A stretch of DNA of 64,000 bases from positions 62,001 through 126,000 of the forward strand of contig CAJQPN010000001.1 in assembly GCA_905480195.1 (NCBI GenBank). The letters run 5' to 3'. The position numbers were made by a program, and so were the translations under genes. The stretch is from an uncultured Acidimicrobiales bacterium (GTDB lineage Bacteria; Actinomycetota; Acidimicrobiia; Acidimicrobiales; Aldehydirespiratoraceae). Positions 49,655-59,976 of the stretch are shown in pieces. Each line of letters opens with the position of its first letter. Within the stretch, counting starts at the first letter, position 1. Below the pieces are notes generated by a model. That model was not told the DNA's origin and ran no database searches. It saw only the letters and a list, made by a program, of their open reading frames with translations.

Positions 49655-52201
49655 ATGACGGTCGACCGCGTCCGGCTCCCCGTCGACGACGCACTCCCTC
49701 GGCTCCACGATGCACTTCGGCATCCGTCGGTGGTGATCATCGAAGCCCCGGCCGGCACAGGAAAGACGACTCGCGTGCCGCCATCGCTGCTCGACCAGCC
49801 TTGGATCGGGAACGACCGAGTCGTCGTGCTCGAACCGCGACGGGTTGCGGCACGGGCGGCTGCTCGACGTATGGCAAGCGAGCGCGGTGAACGGATCGGC
49901 GACACGATCGGACTCCGGACCCGCAACGACACGCGCGTGGGCCCATCGACGCGTCTCGAGGTCGTGACCGAAGGCGTTCTCACCCGGATGTTGCTGAACG
50001 ATCCGGCACTCGAAGGAATCGGAGTGGTCGTCTTCGACGAGTTCCACGAGCGATCGTTGCACGCCGACACCGCTCTTGCCTTCGTTCGGGAAACTCGGGC
50101 AGCACTTCGCCCCGACCTCCGGTTGATTCTGATGTCGGCCACCTTCGACGCCGATGCGCTCGCAGCGAGGCTGCAAGCCGACTCGGTGGTGCGTGTCGAG
50201 GCGGTCACCTACCCGGTTGCCATCACCTATCGTGCGCCCGACCCGGGCCAGGACCTCACCGACGCAATGACGAAGACCATCGTTTCGGTTCTGGGCAACG
50301 ACGCGCACCGCGGCGACCTCCTCGCCTTTCTTCCGGGCGCCGCTGCGATCAACCGGGTCGACCGCACTCTCCGAAACCGTCTGGGCTCACGGGTCGGGAC
50401 CGAACTCACGATCACGCCGCTCCACGGTTCGCTCACTGCCACCGAGCAGGACCAAGCACTTCGGCCCGATCCCGATGATCGTCGCAAGGTCATACTCTCG
50501 ACTCCGATCGCCGAGACCAGCGTGACAATCGATGGAGTCGCAACCGTGATCGACAGCGGCCTCCGACGTCGACCTGTGATCGATCACGGTCGAGGCATGA
50601 GTCGCCTTCAAACCGTCAGCGCGAGCCTTGCCTCCGCCGAGCAGCGAGCCGGTCGCGCCGGGCGACAACAACCCGGATCGTGCGTTCGACTGTGGGCGAT
50701 GGCCGACGACAGGCACCGTCTTGGCACCGAACCAGCCGAGATCGAACGTGCCGATCTCACCGCCCTGGCCCTCGACCTCGCCGCCTGGGGCGCCACGGAC
50801 CCCGGGGAGTTGTGGTGGCTCGACACCCCGCCACAGGTGGCGTTCGACCAGGCCCGAAACACGCTTGCTTCCTTCGGTGCCATCGACAACCAGCATCGGC
50901 TCACCGACCACGGACGGGCCATGCACCGGCTCGGGGCCGAGCCCCGACTCGCGCACGTGATGATCACGAGTACCCGACTCGAGGCGACACACCCGGGCGC
51001 GGTGGCAACCTCGACCGCCCTCGCCGCCGCACTCGCCGACCGCGACCTGCTTCGGGGCCGTGACCGGCCGGTCGACCTGCGGCGCCGCCTTGACCTGATT
51101 GCGGGCGGGAATCGGGCGACCCAAGTCGACCGAGCAGCACTAGAGCAAGCGACGTCGAATGCGAGACGCTGGCGGAACGACCTTGCTGCGCTCTCGCCCG
51201 GGGCCGCCGACCAAATCGACAGCGAACTGACCGGCCTCCTCATCTCGGTTGCCTTTCCTGATCGGATCGCACGTCGCCGCGCCGACGCCGGCTCCTTCCT
51301 TCTTGCGTCCGGTGCGGGGGTGTCGATCAGTCCAGACGACGCCCTCGCCCATGCCGACTGGCTTGCGGTCGCCGAAACCGACGGTGTGGGAGCTGAGGCG
51401 CGAGTTCTCACCGCAGCACCACTTCATCTCACCGAGATCGAGGCCCATCACGCCGACGCGATCGACGAGGTGGACCACGGTGGCTGGGATCGACGAGCCC
51501 GCGACGTCGTGTTCGAGCGGCGAACTCAACTCGGTGCGCTCGTTCTCCATCGCCGACCGATGGCGTCACCGCCGAGTGAGGTCGCAATCGAGGCCCTCCT
51601 CACCGGTGTTCGTCGCGAAGGGCTGCAGCTCCTTCGTTGGGACGAGGCCGATCATCGCTGGCGCGATCGGTTGGCCTTTGCCGGTTCGATCCAACCCGAT
51701 GCCTGGCCTGCGGTCGACGATGCGTCGTTGCTCGGCACCTTGGAGGCTTGGCTGGCCCCACACCTCCGGCCGTCGTTCCGGCGCAGCGATCTCAGAACGT
51801 TGTCGGCTCGAGTCGGGATCGACTCGTTGTTGGACTGGCAGCAGCGCACCGACCTCGATCGACTCGTACCGACCCACATCGAGGTGCCATCCGGCAGCCG
51901 GATTCCGATCGACTACGGCGCAGAGCGCGGTCCGGTGCTCGCCGTTCGCCTTCAGGAGCTCTTCGGGCTCACCACCACGCCGACCGTGTACAACGGTCGG
52001 GTGCCGCTGGTTGTGCACCTGCTGTCGCCCGCCAACCGGCCGGTGCAGGTCACACTCGACCTCGCGTCGTTCTGGGCCGAGGGCTACGTCGAGGTACGAA
52101 AGGAACTCCGCGGTCGGTATCCAAGGCACCACTGGCCAGAAGACCCGCTGACCGCCCCACCGACCAATCGGGCCAGACAGCGCCGCTCACAGAGGGAATG
52201 A
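49655..52201 (+). CDS. hrpB: HrpB-type ATP-dependent RNA helicase
   Basis: 848-residue DEAH/RHA helicase. Walker A is APAGTGKTTR at residues 31-40, motif II is DEFHER near 127, motif III SAT in LMSATFDA, and motif VI QRAGRAGR. The C-terminal half has the HrpB-specific region with a VYNGRVPLVVHLLSPANRP segment and ends in an Arg/Gln-rich tail (RARQRRSQRE). The cellular role of HrpB in bacteria is not settled; the enzymology is that of a 3'-5' RNA-dependent ATPase. It overlaps nothing downstream; the convergent gene ends 15 bases away. Confidence 0.93.
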   Translation: MTVDRVRLPVDDALPRLHDALRHPSVVIIEAPAGTGKTTRVPPSLLDQPWIGNDRVVVLEPRRVAARAAARRMASERGERIGDTIGLRTRNDTRVGPSTRLEVVTEGVLTRMLLNDPALEGIGVVVFDEFHERSLHADTALAFVRETRAALRPDLRLILMSATFDADALAARLQADSVVRVEAVTYPVAITYRAPDPGQDLTDAMTKTIVSVLGNDAHRGDLLAFLPGAAAINRVDRTLRNRLGSRVGTELTITPLHGSLTATEQDQALRPDPDDRRKVILSTPIAETSVTIDGVATVIDSGLRRRPVIDHGRGMSRLQTVSASLASAEQRAGRAGRQQPGSCVRLWAMADDRHRLGTEPAEIERADLTALALDLAAWGATDPGELWWLDTPPQVAFDQARNTLASFGAIDNQHRLTDHGRAMHRLGAEPRLAHVMITSTRLEATHPGAVATSTALAAALADRDLLRGRDRPVDLRRRLDLIAGGNRATQVDRAALEQATSNARRWRNDLAALSPGAADQIDSELTGLLISVAFPDRIARRRADAGSFLLASGAGVSISPDDALAHADWLAVAETDGVGAEARVLTAAPLHLTEIEAHHADAIDEVDHGGWDRRARDVVFERRTQLGALVLHRRPMASPPSEVAIEALLTGVRREGLQLLRWDEADHRWRDRLAFAGSIQPDAWPAVDDASLLGTLEAWLAPHLRPSFRRSDLRTLSARVGIDSLLDWQQRTDLDRLVPTHIEVPSGSRIPIDYGAERGPVLAVRLQELFGLTTTPTVYNGRVPLVVHLLSPANRPVQVTLDLASFWAEGYVEVRKELRGRYPRHHWPEDPLTAPPTNRARQRRSQRE

Positions 52202-52216
52202 CCCGGGCCGAGGCGC

Positions 52217-52954
52217 CTACGAGACCGACACACCCAAAGCAGAACCGATCATGAATGTCGCACCGCACGCAACTGCTGCGACCAGCACCTGCCGCACCGC
52301 AGTTCGTATCCGGCTTCGTTCGGTGAAATGCCCCACCAGCCAGCCGACGATGCCGGCACCTGTCGCACCCAGGATCACCGACGTGATAGTGGCAGACGTT
52401 CCATCGGTCACGAACCACGGAGCCAGCGGGATGACCGCACCGATCGCGAATGCCACGAACGACGCAACCGCTACGAGAGCCGGCGATCCGAGACCGTTCG
52501 GGTCGACACCGAGCTCCTCGCGAGCATGAATGTCGAGCGCGATCTCGGGATCGGCCATGATCCCTTCGGCCACGGTAGCGGCCGCCTCGGGGTCGAGGCC
52601 TCGATCTCGATAGATGGCTGCGAGCTCACGGAGCTCGGCCTCGGGATTCTCCTGGAGTGAGCGACGCTCGATCTCAAGCTCACGTTCGATGAGCTCGTTC
52701 TGGGCTCGAACACTGACCCATTCGCCTGCCGCCATCGAGATGGCCCCGGCTAGTAACCCGCTGATTCCGGCGAGCCTCACGAGTGATCCATCGGTGCTGG
52801 CACCGGCGATGCCGAGGATGAGTGCCACGTTCGATACCAGGCCATCACTCACCCCGAACACTGCGGCTCGGGCCGCCCCGCCTTGTACGTCGCGGTGCAT
52901 GTGAACCCAATGATCGTGGTGGTGATCGTCACCCGGGGTTTCTTCGTCGGCCAT
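52217..52954 (-). CDS. VIT1/CCC1-family metal transporter
   Basis: 245-residue membrane protein of the vacuolar iron/manganese transporter family. It begins with a His-rich tail (DDHHHDHWVHMH), then GVSDGLVSNVALILGIAGAS, the VIT1 signature helix, a second helix with AGAISMAAGEWVSVRAQNE, a large cytosolic Glu-rich loop (metal-binding domain), and three final helices. It probably exports or sequesters Fe2+ or Mn2+. An inverted repeat in the gap to the divergent gluQ gene may be its operator. Confidence 0.88.
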   Translation of the reverse strand: MADEETPGDDHHHDHWVHMHRDVQGGAARAAVFGVSDGLVSNVALILGIAGASTDGSLVRLAGISGLLAGAISMAAGEWVSVRAQNELIERELEIERRSLQENPEAELRELAAIYRDRGLDPEAAATVAEGIMADPEIALDIHAREELGVDPNGLGSPALVAVASFVAFAIGAVIPLAPWFVTDGTSATITSVILGATGAGIVGWLVGHFTERSRIRTAVRQVLVAAVACGATFMIGSALGVSVS

Positions 52955-53001
52955 GGTTCCATCCTGCCACGGCCGAGTGAACGACGAGATGGCCAGGTCG
53001 C

Positions 53002-53014
53002 GATCTCGGAGATC
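53002..53014. promoter_or_regulatory. 13-bp inverted repeat between VIT transporter and gluQ
   Basis: GATCTC-G-GAGATC is a perfect inverted repeat in the 142-base gap between the divergent metal transporter and glutamyl-Q tRNA synthetase genes. Spacing to the transporter start (about 48 bases) would suit an operator. Weak on its own. Confidence 0.3.
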
Positions 53015-53096
53015 CGATGCGCTCGGCGACCGGTCACAATCTGCTGACTGGGCTGGGCTCCCGCGCGTCCCAAGGTCACCGCGCGAGGATCGATAG

Positions 53097-54023
53097 GTGA
53101 GCAGAGGCCGTTTCGCCCCGAGTCCGACCGGCCGCCTCCATGTCGGGAACCTGCGAACCGCGATGGCCGCCTGGCTGTTCGCCCGATCCGCAGGAAGCGA
53201 GTTCCTGCTCCGATTCGAAGACCTTGATCATGCCACCGCCCGTCGCGAACACGAGGACGATCAGCGCCGTGACCTCGAGGTGCTCGGCCTCCACTGGGAT
53301 GGTGTTCCAGTCCGGCAGTCAGAGCGACTTGAACGCTACGAGGATGCGCTGGCCGATCTCACTCGCAAAGGCCTCACCTATCGGTGTTGGTGTTCGCGTC
53401 GTGAGATCCGCGAGGCGGCGAGCGCCCCCCATGTGCCATCCGGTCAGTACCCGGGCACTTGCCGCCATCTCACTGCGGGCCAGATTGCCGGGCGGGAAGC
53501 GTCGGGGAAGCCACCCGCGCTTCGATTGCGCGCCGAAGCCCCCGACGTCGAAATCGTCGACCGGCTCCATGGCTCACATCGAGAGGTGGTTGACGATCTT
53601 GTTCTCCGCCGCGGTGACGGCACTCCGGCCTACAACCTCGTCGTTGTCGTCGACGACGACGCGCAGGCGGTCGAAGAGGTGGTTCGGGCTGACGACCTGC
53701 TCTCGTCAACACCTCGTCATGCGCACCTGTGTGACCTTCTCGGACTTCCTCGCCCCAGCTGGGTGCACGTTCCACTCGTGTTGGCACCCGACGGTGAACG
53801 CCTCGCCAAGCGCCACGGGTCGGTAACGCTCCTTGACCGCGAATTGCTCGGGGATACGCCGGGTCGGGTCGTTGCGGTGCTGGCCGCATCGCTCGGGCTC
53901 GACGTGCCCGAAGCCGAAGTGATGCCCCATGAGCTCCTCGACCGCTTCTCAGATGATCGGCTCAGTCTGGCGCCGTGGACGCTCTCCCCCGTCGACCTGC
54001 AGACCCGGTGGCGAAGGCCATAG
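53097..54023 (+). CDS. gluQ: glutamyl-Q tRNA(Asp) synthetase
   Basis: 308-residue stand-alone paralogue of glutamyl-tRNA synthetase that charges queuosine in tRNA(Asp) with glutamate. Visible are the HIGH-type PTGRLHVGNL, the zinc-binding cysteines CWCSRREI and YPGTCRHL, and a KMSKS-type LAKRHGS; the anticodon-binding half of a full synthetase is missing. The GTG start has AGGA about eight bases ahead. It is divergent from the VIT-type transporter. Confidence 0.92.
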   Translation: MSRGRFAPSPTGRLHVGNLRTAMAAWLFARSAGSEFLLRFEDLDHATARREHEDDQRRDLEVLGLHWDGVPVRQSERLERYEDALADLTRKGLTYRCWCSRREIREAASAPHVPSGQYPGTCRHLTAGQIAGREASGKPPALRLRAEAPDVEIVDRLHGSHREVVDDLVLRRGDGTPAYNLVVVVDDDAQAVEEVVRADDLLSSTPRHAHLCDLLGLPRPSWVHVPLVLAPDGERLAKRHGSVTLLDRELLGDTPGRVVAVLAASLGLDVPEAEVMPHELLDRFSDDRLSLAPWTLSPVDLQTRWRRP

Positions 54024-54128
54024 GCAACGATCGCAGGGATCAGCCGTCGGGTGAGGGTCGCCGCTTCGCCGGGCCATAGCCTGACAGTGAGGGCCATCCC
54101 CTGTCGTCAACGCCCAAGGACCTCCTCC

Positions 54129-55013
54129 ATGACCGACACTCCCGCATGGTTCACCGCGGCGATCGACACCCTGCCAGAACGGATCCACGTTGACGCAGTG
54201 GGCGCATCGATCAATGCCTTCGTGTGGGGCGATGCCGGAAAGCCCGGAATCGTTCTGATCCACGGGGGTGCGGCCCATGCACAGTGGTGGAGCCACATCG
54301 CGCCGGCGTTCCTCCCCGACTATCGCGTCGTGGCCCTCGACCTAAGCGGCCACGGTGACAGCGACCGCCGCGAGCGGTACGGCCTCGACCTCTGGACCGA
54401 TGAAGTCATCGCCGTCATCGACGCAGCCGAGTTCGCAAGCAAACCGGTCGTGGTCGGTCACTCGATGGGCGGCTTCGTGACGATCGCCACTGCGGCTCGG
54501 CACAACGACCGTCTCGGCGGCGCAATCATCATCGATTCGCCGGTGGTGAAGATCGACCCCGAAGTCGAGCAAGCCCGGCGCACCAACGACTTCGCAAAGG
54601 CGAAGGTGTATGACGATCCCGAGATTCCGGTTGCGAAGTTCCGAACGATTCCGGCGCAGGAGAACTACCTCCCCTACGTGAAGGAGTACGTCGCCCGCAA
54701 CTCGCTTCGCCAGTTCGATGACGGGCAATGGGGTTGGAAATTCGACCCGACCGTATTCATCCCCAAACGCGATGACGCCTCGACTTACCTTCGCGACATC
54801 CGGTGCCGGGTCGCCCTGCTGCGCTGCGAGCACGGTCTCGTCACCCGAGACATCGGCGACTACATGTACGCCGAGATGGGCCGCGTGGCGCCGGTGATCG
54901 AGCTGCCCACGGCTGGGCACCACCCGATGCTCGACGTGCCGTTGATCCTGATCACGGCGCTGCGGTCACTCCTCGCCGATTGGGACCACTCACACCCTCT
55001 GCGCCGAGCCTGA
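54129..55013 (+). CDS. alpha/beta hydrolase
   Basis: 294-residue alpha/beta-hydrolase. The nucleophile elbow is GHSMGGF, the oxyanion strand VLIHGGAAHAQWW, the Asp acid lies after VALLRCEHG, and GHHPMLD has the catalytic His. The MTDTPAWFTAAIDTLPERIH start is like that of catabolic esterases or C-C hydrolases in actinobacteria. It sits next to an LLM oxidoreductase in the opposite direction; the stops are three bases apart. Substrate unknown. Confidence 0.83.
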   Translation: MTDTPAWFTAAIDTLPERIHVDAVGASINAFVWGDAGKPGIVLIHGGAAHAQWWSHIAPAFLPDYRVVALDLSGHGDSDRRERYGLDLWTDEVIAVIDAAEFASKPVVVGHSMGGFVTIATAARHNDRLGGAIIIDSPVVKIDPEVEQARRTNDFAKAKVYDDPEIPVAKFRTIPAQENYLPYVKEYVARNSLRQFDDGQWGWKFDPTVFIPKRDDASTYLRDIRCRVALLRCEHGLVTRDIGDYMYAEMGRVAPVIELPTAGHHPMLDVPLILITALRSLLADWDHSHPLRRA

Positions 55014-55016
55014 GGC

Positions 55017-55880
55017 TCAGTCCACGAAGGGGGCGAACCTCTCACCCATGGCGGCGATGCGCTCCTCGGGGTCCTTAAAGAAGAGGAAGGCCGGTACGGA
55101 CAGCCGGTCGATGCCCCACGACGCCGCTTCTTCGACCGCAGCTGCGGTGTCGTCGCCGAACAGGTTGGGGTGAACGCCGGAGATATCGAGCGCAGCGGGG
55201 TCTCGGCCGTTGTCGGCTGCGGTCTGACGGGCGATGTCGATCAACTCGGCCATGTCGCCACCCGCCGGAAAGAAGCCGTCGCCGACACGCCCGGCTCGCT
55301 TGGCCGCCGCATGAGAGTGACCACCGATCGTGATTGGGACCGAACCATTGGCCGGTTTGGGGTTCGAGCTCATGTTCTCGAACTGGATGAACTCGCCGTC
55401 GAAGCTGGCACTGTCGCTGGCCCACAGCGCCCGCATGACCTCCATGTATTCCTCGGTGCGGGGGCCGCGACGCTCCCACGGCACACCGAGAACCTCGAAC
55501 TCTTCCCTGAGCCAGCCGATGCCAATGCCGAGTTGCACGCGACCGCCAGACATGTTGTCGAGTGTGGCAACCTCCTTGGCGTAGGTGATCGGGTGACGCT
55601 CGGGCAGCAGCGAGACCCCGGTTGCAAGTGTCAGCTCGGAGGTGTTCGCAGCGACGTAGGCGAGCCACACGAGCGGATCGGGAATGGGATTGTCGCCACT
55701 GCCGGGCATCTTGCCGTCGGGGGCGTACGGGTAGGTCGACTCGTAGCCCTCGGGATACACGATGTGTTCGACCGTCCACACGGAATCAAAGCCGGCGGCC
55801 TCCGCGGCCTTCCCGAGCATGGCAGCCCCCGGCCCACCCGAGAACGGGCCGGTGTTGGCGAACATGATTCCGAACTTCAT
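55017..55880 (-). CDS. F420-type luciferase-like monooxygenase
   Basis: 287-residue TIM-barrel oxidoreductase of the LLM class. It opens MKFGIMFANTGPFSGGPGAA, has WTVEHIVYPEGY, and GGRVQLGIGIGWLREEFE, the flavin/F420-binding loop; this is the F420-dependent subfamily found chiefly in actinomycetes. It probably reduces or oxidises a substrate with F420 as hydride carrier; no F420 biosynthesis genes are visible here. ATG 55880 has GAGGAG eight bases upstream. Convergent with the alpha/beta hydrolase. Confidence 0.87.
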   Translation of the reverse strand: MKFGIMFANTGPFSGGPGAAMLGKAAEAAGFDSVWTVEHIVYPEGYESTYPYAPDGKMPGSGDNPIPDPLVWLAYVAANTSELTLATGVSLLPERHPITYAKEVATLDNMSGGRVQLGIGIGWLREEFEVLGVPWERRGPRTEEYMEVMRALWASDSASFDGEFIQFENMSSNPKPANGSVPITIGGHSHAAAKRAGRVGDGFFPAGGDMAELIDIARQTAADNGRDPAALDISGVHPNLFGDDTAAAVEEAASWGIDRLSVPAFLFFKDPEERIAAMGERFAPFVD

Positions 55881-56053
55881 CGCAGTGCTCCTCGTCTGAC
55901 CGCGTGGGCCCTCTCGCACACGCCATCCTGCCGCGTTGTGGCGGTCGCAAGCGAATGCACCGAGCGGGGCGGGATGCCGGCTTCCAAAAGACCAGTGACT
56001 CCGGCGCTGCTCTCCCAGTGGCGCTCATCGCACGACGCGGCAAAACTCCCTGC

Positions 56054-57691
<1,638 letters not shown>

Positions 57692-57786
57692 CAGCACCGG
57701 CGCCCCCAAACTGCTCACAACGCTCGATCGGCGCCACACCTCGCCATTGGGTTTGGGGCGGCGTTCAGGTCCCTGCGGGAGGAAAC

Positions 57787-58683
57787 TCAGAAGGGAGTCT
57801 CTCCCGTGATCGCGAGGCGATACATCTCGCGACGCTGTCCGCCGTAATCCCCGATCGCGTAGTGCGTGGTCATCCGGTTGTCCCAGATCAAGACCGTGTC
57901 CGGCTCCCACACCATGCGTGCCGTCATCGCAGGCAGGCCGCTGTGATCGAAGAGGAAGCGGAGGATTGCCGCACTTTCGTCGTCGCTGCAGCCCTCAATC
58001 CCAACCGAGTACGCCTGGTTGACGAACAGTGCGTGCCTGCCGGTCTCGGGGTGGGTGCGCTTGATCGGGTGGAAGTGTTCGATGCGTTCAAGATCTCGGC
58101 TGCGATCGAGTCCGACATAGTCGCCCTTCGATCGGATTGTGACCTTCTGGCCGAGACCGGTGGCTGCGTGAAGGACGCGTCGGCCGTCGAGCATCTCGCG
58201 AAACGCGGGGGTCAGCGTCTCCCACGCCAGCTCCATATCAGCGAACAACGTGTCACCGCCGTGGGTCGGAACGTGCTTGCCCCACAGCACAGTGAGTCCA
58301 CCGGGCCGCTCGAGATAACTGCCGTCGGAGTGCCAATCGCCACCGAAGTTGTACGCATCGGAATCGGCATCGCGAACAAGCCCCATCACCTCGGGATGGT
58401 CTGCGAACGGTGGCTCGACGTAGGGATCGACGGCCAACTCGCCCAGACCACGACCGAACGCCACATAGTCGGCGATCGAGAGATCGGCGGGCTGGCCGCG
58501 CAACATCACCGCCTTGAACGAGTGCAGTAGCCGGGAAAGTTGTTCGAAGTCCGGGTCTCTCACATCGAGGCCGTGCACGTATGCACCCATCGCCCCGGAT
58601 ACAGGGCGCACCTCGGCCGAGAACTGCTCGAGATCGATCTGGCGAGATCTCGTCTGGATCGCCCAGATCGGCTGGAGCGACAT
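57787..58683 (-). CDS. TauD/TfdA-type 2-oxoglutarate dioxygenase
   Basis: 298-residue non-haem iron dioxygenase. The iron-binding facial triad is visible as WHSDGSY (His and Asp) and NRMTTHYAI (distal His), with Arg in GQRREMYRL for 2-oxoglutarate. These enzymes hydroxylate sulfonates, aryloxyalkanoates or amino acids; the substrate is not readable. The first ~20 residues look non-conserved, so a start nearer VRPVSGAMGAYVHG is possible. It is convergent with the acyl-CoA synthetase and divergent from a decayed acetyltransferase fragment. Confidence 0.87.
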   Translation of the reverse strand: MSLQPIWAIQTRSRQIDLEQFSAEVRPVSGAMGAYVHGLDVRDPDFEQLSRLLHSFKAVMLRGQPADLSIADYVAFGRGLGELAVDPYVEPPFADHPEVMGLVRDADSDAYNFGGDWHSDGSYLERPGGLTVLWGKHVPTHGGDTLFADMELAWETLTPAFREMLDGRRVLHAATGLGQKVTIRSKGDYVGLDRSRDLERIEHFHPIKRTHPETGRHALFVNQAYSVGIEGCSDDESAAILRFLFDHSGLPAMTARMVWEPDTVLIWDNRMTTHYAIGDYGGQRREMYRLAITGETPF

Positions 58684-58813
58684 CAGCAGGCAGCCGGTGG
58701 GTCGGCCGGGCTGCGGAGCGGGCCACCGCTACCCGAGAGGACGAGGGTCGCAGACAGACGTTCGGGAGTGTTTCCGGTCGCGGCACGGTGAGCCATGGCG
58801 CGACACTAGGTGG

Positions 58814-59100
58814 GTGTTCACCCCTCCCACCATCGAAACCGAACGTCTGTGGTTGCGTCCCTTTCGAGACACCGATGTCGACGCGTACTTCTGGGACACG
58901 ATTCCCGCGAGGTCCAGCCGTCGTTGCGGATCACCAACCACGCCGTCGACGAGCTGGCGAACGTGATCCTGTCGGAGAACAGGGCTTCTGAGCTGGTGTC
59001 GCGCCAGCTTGGCTCCCCGTTGCGAGAGGAACGAGGGTTGGACTTGTTTTCTTCCTTTCCTTCCGAACCGCACGGCATCTGGAGTAAGCCTCGACCATGA
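58814..59100 (+). pseudogene. chimeric remnant: GNAT N-terminus plus unrelated C-terminal fragment
   Basis: From GTG 58814 about 30 codons read as the start of a RimJ-like acetyltransferase (PPTIETERLWLRPFRDTDVD), then the frame turns to non-GNAT sequence and soon ends. In another frame, from about 58903, a coding-like tail (SLRITNHAVDELANVILSEN and on) runs to a stop at 59100 that overlaps the start of the next gene as ATGA. This looks like a deletion joining two truncated genes. The tail's own identity is unknown. Confidence 0.45.
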
Positions 59101-59816
59101 CCGCACGCGATCGCTACGTCGACCTTCTCATGGGGTGTCTCACCCGCGAGCTTTTCCTCGATCACGAGAACGTCGCTCCCGATATCCGGGCCGAAGGTCG
59201 CGACTGGCCCGCCACGGCAGAGACAATGGTCGGTCGCCGCCGACTCGACAATGTGCGACATGCCGTCGAGATCGTCCTGGCCGAGGGGGTTCCTGGCGAC
59301 CTGATCGAGACCGGCGTGTGGCGAGGCGGCGTCACGATCCTCATGCGGGGCATTCTTGATGCGTGGGAAGATCCCGATCGCCGGGTCTGGGTCGCCGACT
59401 CGTTCCAGGGGCTTCCGACACCAAACGTCGAGGACTATCCCGAAGACGAAGGCCACGACCTCTCTGGCGTCACTGCGCTCAAGGTCAGCGCCGACCAGGT
59501 TCGGGCCAACTTCGATCGGTACGGACTGCTCGACGACCGAGTCTGTTTTCTCGAAGGTTGGTTCGCCGACACGCTCGCCCCGGCCCCGATCGACGCGATC
59601 GCCGTGCTCCGTCTCGATGGTGATCTCTACGAATCGACAGTGGACGCCCTCGTCGCCCTCTACCACAAGGTGAGCCCTGGTGGCTTCGTCATCGTCGACG
59701 ACTACGGCGCCTGGGAGCCCTGCCGCAAGGCTGTCCAGGACTTCCGCGCCGAACACCGCATCACCGACGAGATCCACGAGGTCGACTGGACCGGGGTTTA
59801 CTGGCGCAAGTCATGA
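59097..59816 (+). CDS. TylF/MycF-type O-methyltransferase
   Basis: 239-residue class I methyltransferase of the macrocin O-methyltransferase (TylF) family. The SAM-binding stretch is DLIETGVWRGGVTILMRG, and the metal-binding Asp cluster is in RLDGDLYESTVDAL with VIVDDYGAW. Family members methylate sugars in macrolides or cell-envelope glycans; here there is no polyketide cluster, so the substrate is open. The ATG overlaps the end of the fragment upstream (ATGA). Downstream is a 160-base gap with a hairpin and the 59881 operator. Confidence 0.87.
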   Translation: MTARDRYVDLLMGCLTRELFLDHENVAPDIRAEGRDWPATAETMVGRRRLDNVRHAVEIVLAEGVPGDLIETGVWRGGVTILMRGILDAWEDPDRRVWVADSFQGLPTPNVEDYPEDEGHDLSGVTALKVSADQVRANFDRYGLLDDRVCFLEGWFADTLAPAPIDAIAVLRLDGDLYESTVDALVALYHKVSPGGFVIVDDYGAWEPCRKAVQDFRAEHRITDEIHEVDWTGVYWRKS

Positions 59817-59832
59817 GTCGATTACGACTTCT

Positions 59833-59854
59833 CCCGCCTGCGTCGCGCGGCGGG
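59833..59854 (+). terminator. weak hairpin after the methyltransferase gene
   Basis: CCCGCC (59833-59838) and GGCGGG (59849-59854) can pair across a 10-base loop, 16 bases after the methyltransferase stop. There is no T-run, so intrinsic termination is uncertain. Confidence 0.25.
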
Positions 59855-59880
59855 TGCTCCATCACAGAACCGGCAGCTGA

Positions 59881-59897
59881 CCTGACACTCCGTCAGG
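59881..59897. promoter_or_regulatory. 17-bp inverted repeat, second copy of the 24265-type site
   Basis: CCTGAC-ACTCC-GTCAGG keeps both 6-base half-sites of the 24265-24281 repeat (14 of 17 positions identical), 79 bases ahead of the flavin monooxygenase operon. The match of sequence, spacing and position supports one regulator for both units. Confidence 0.65.
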
Positions 59898-59976
59898 CCT
59901 TCTGCGACCATACGATCACCTGGGAAAGCCGGACGCCACCGGAGCTCCACCAGTCGGGAAAGGGCCCCTTCGAATC

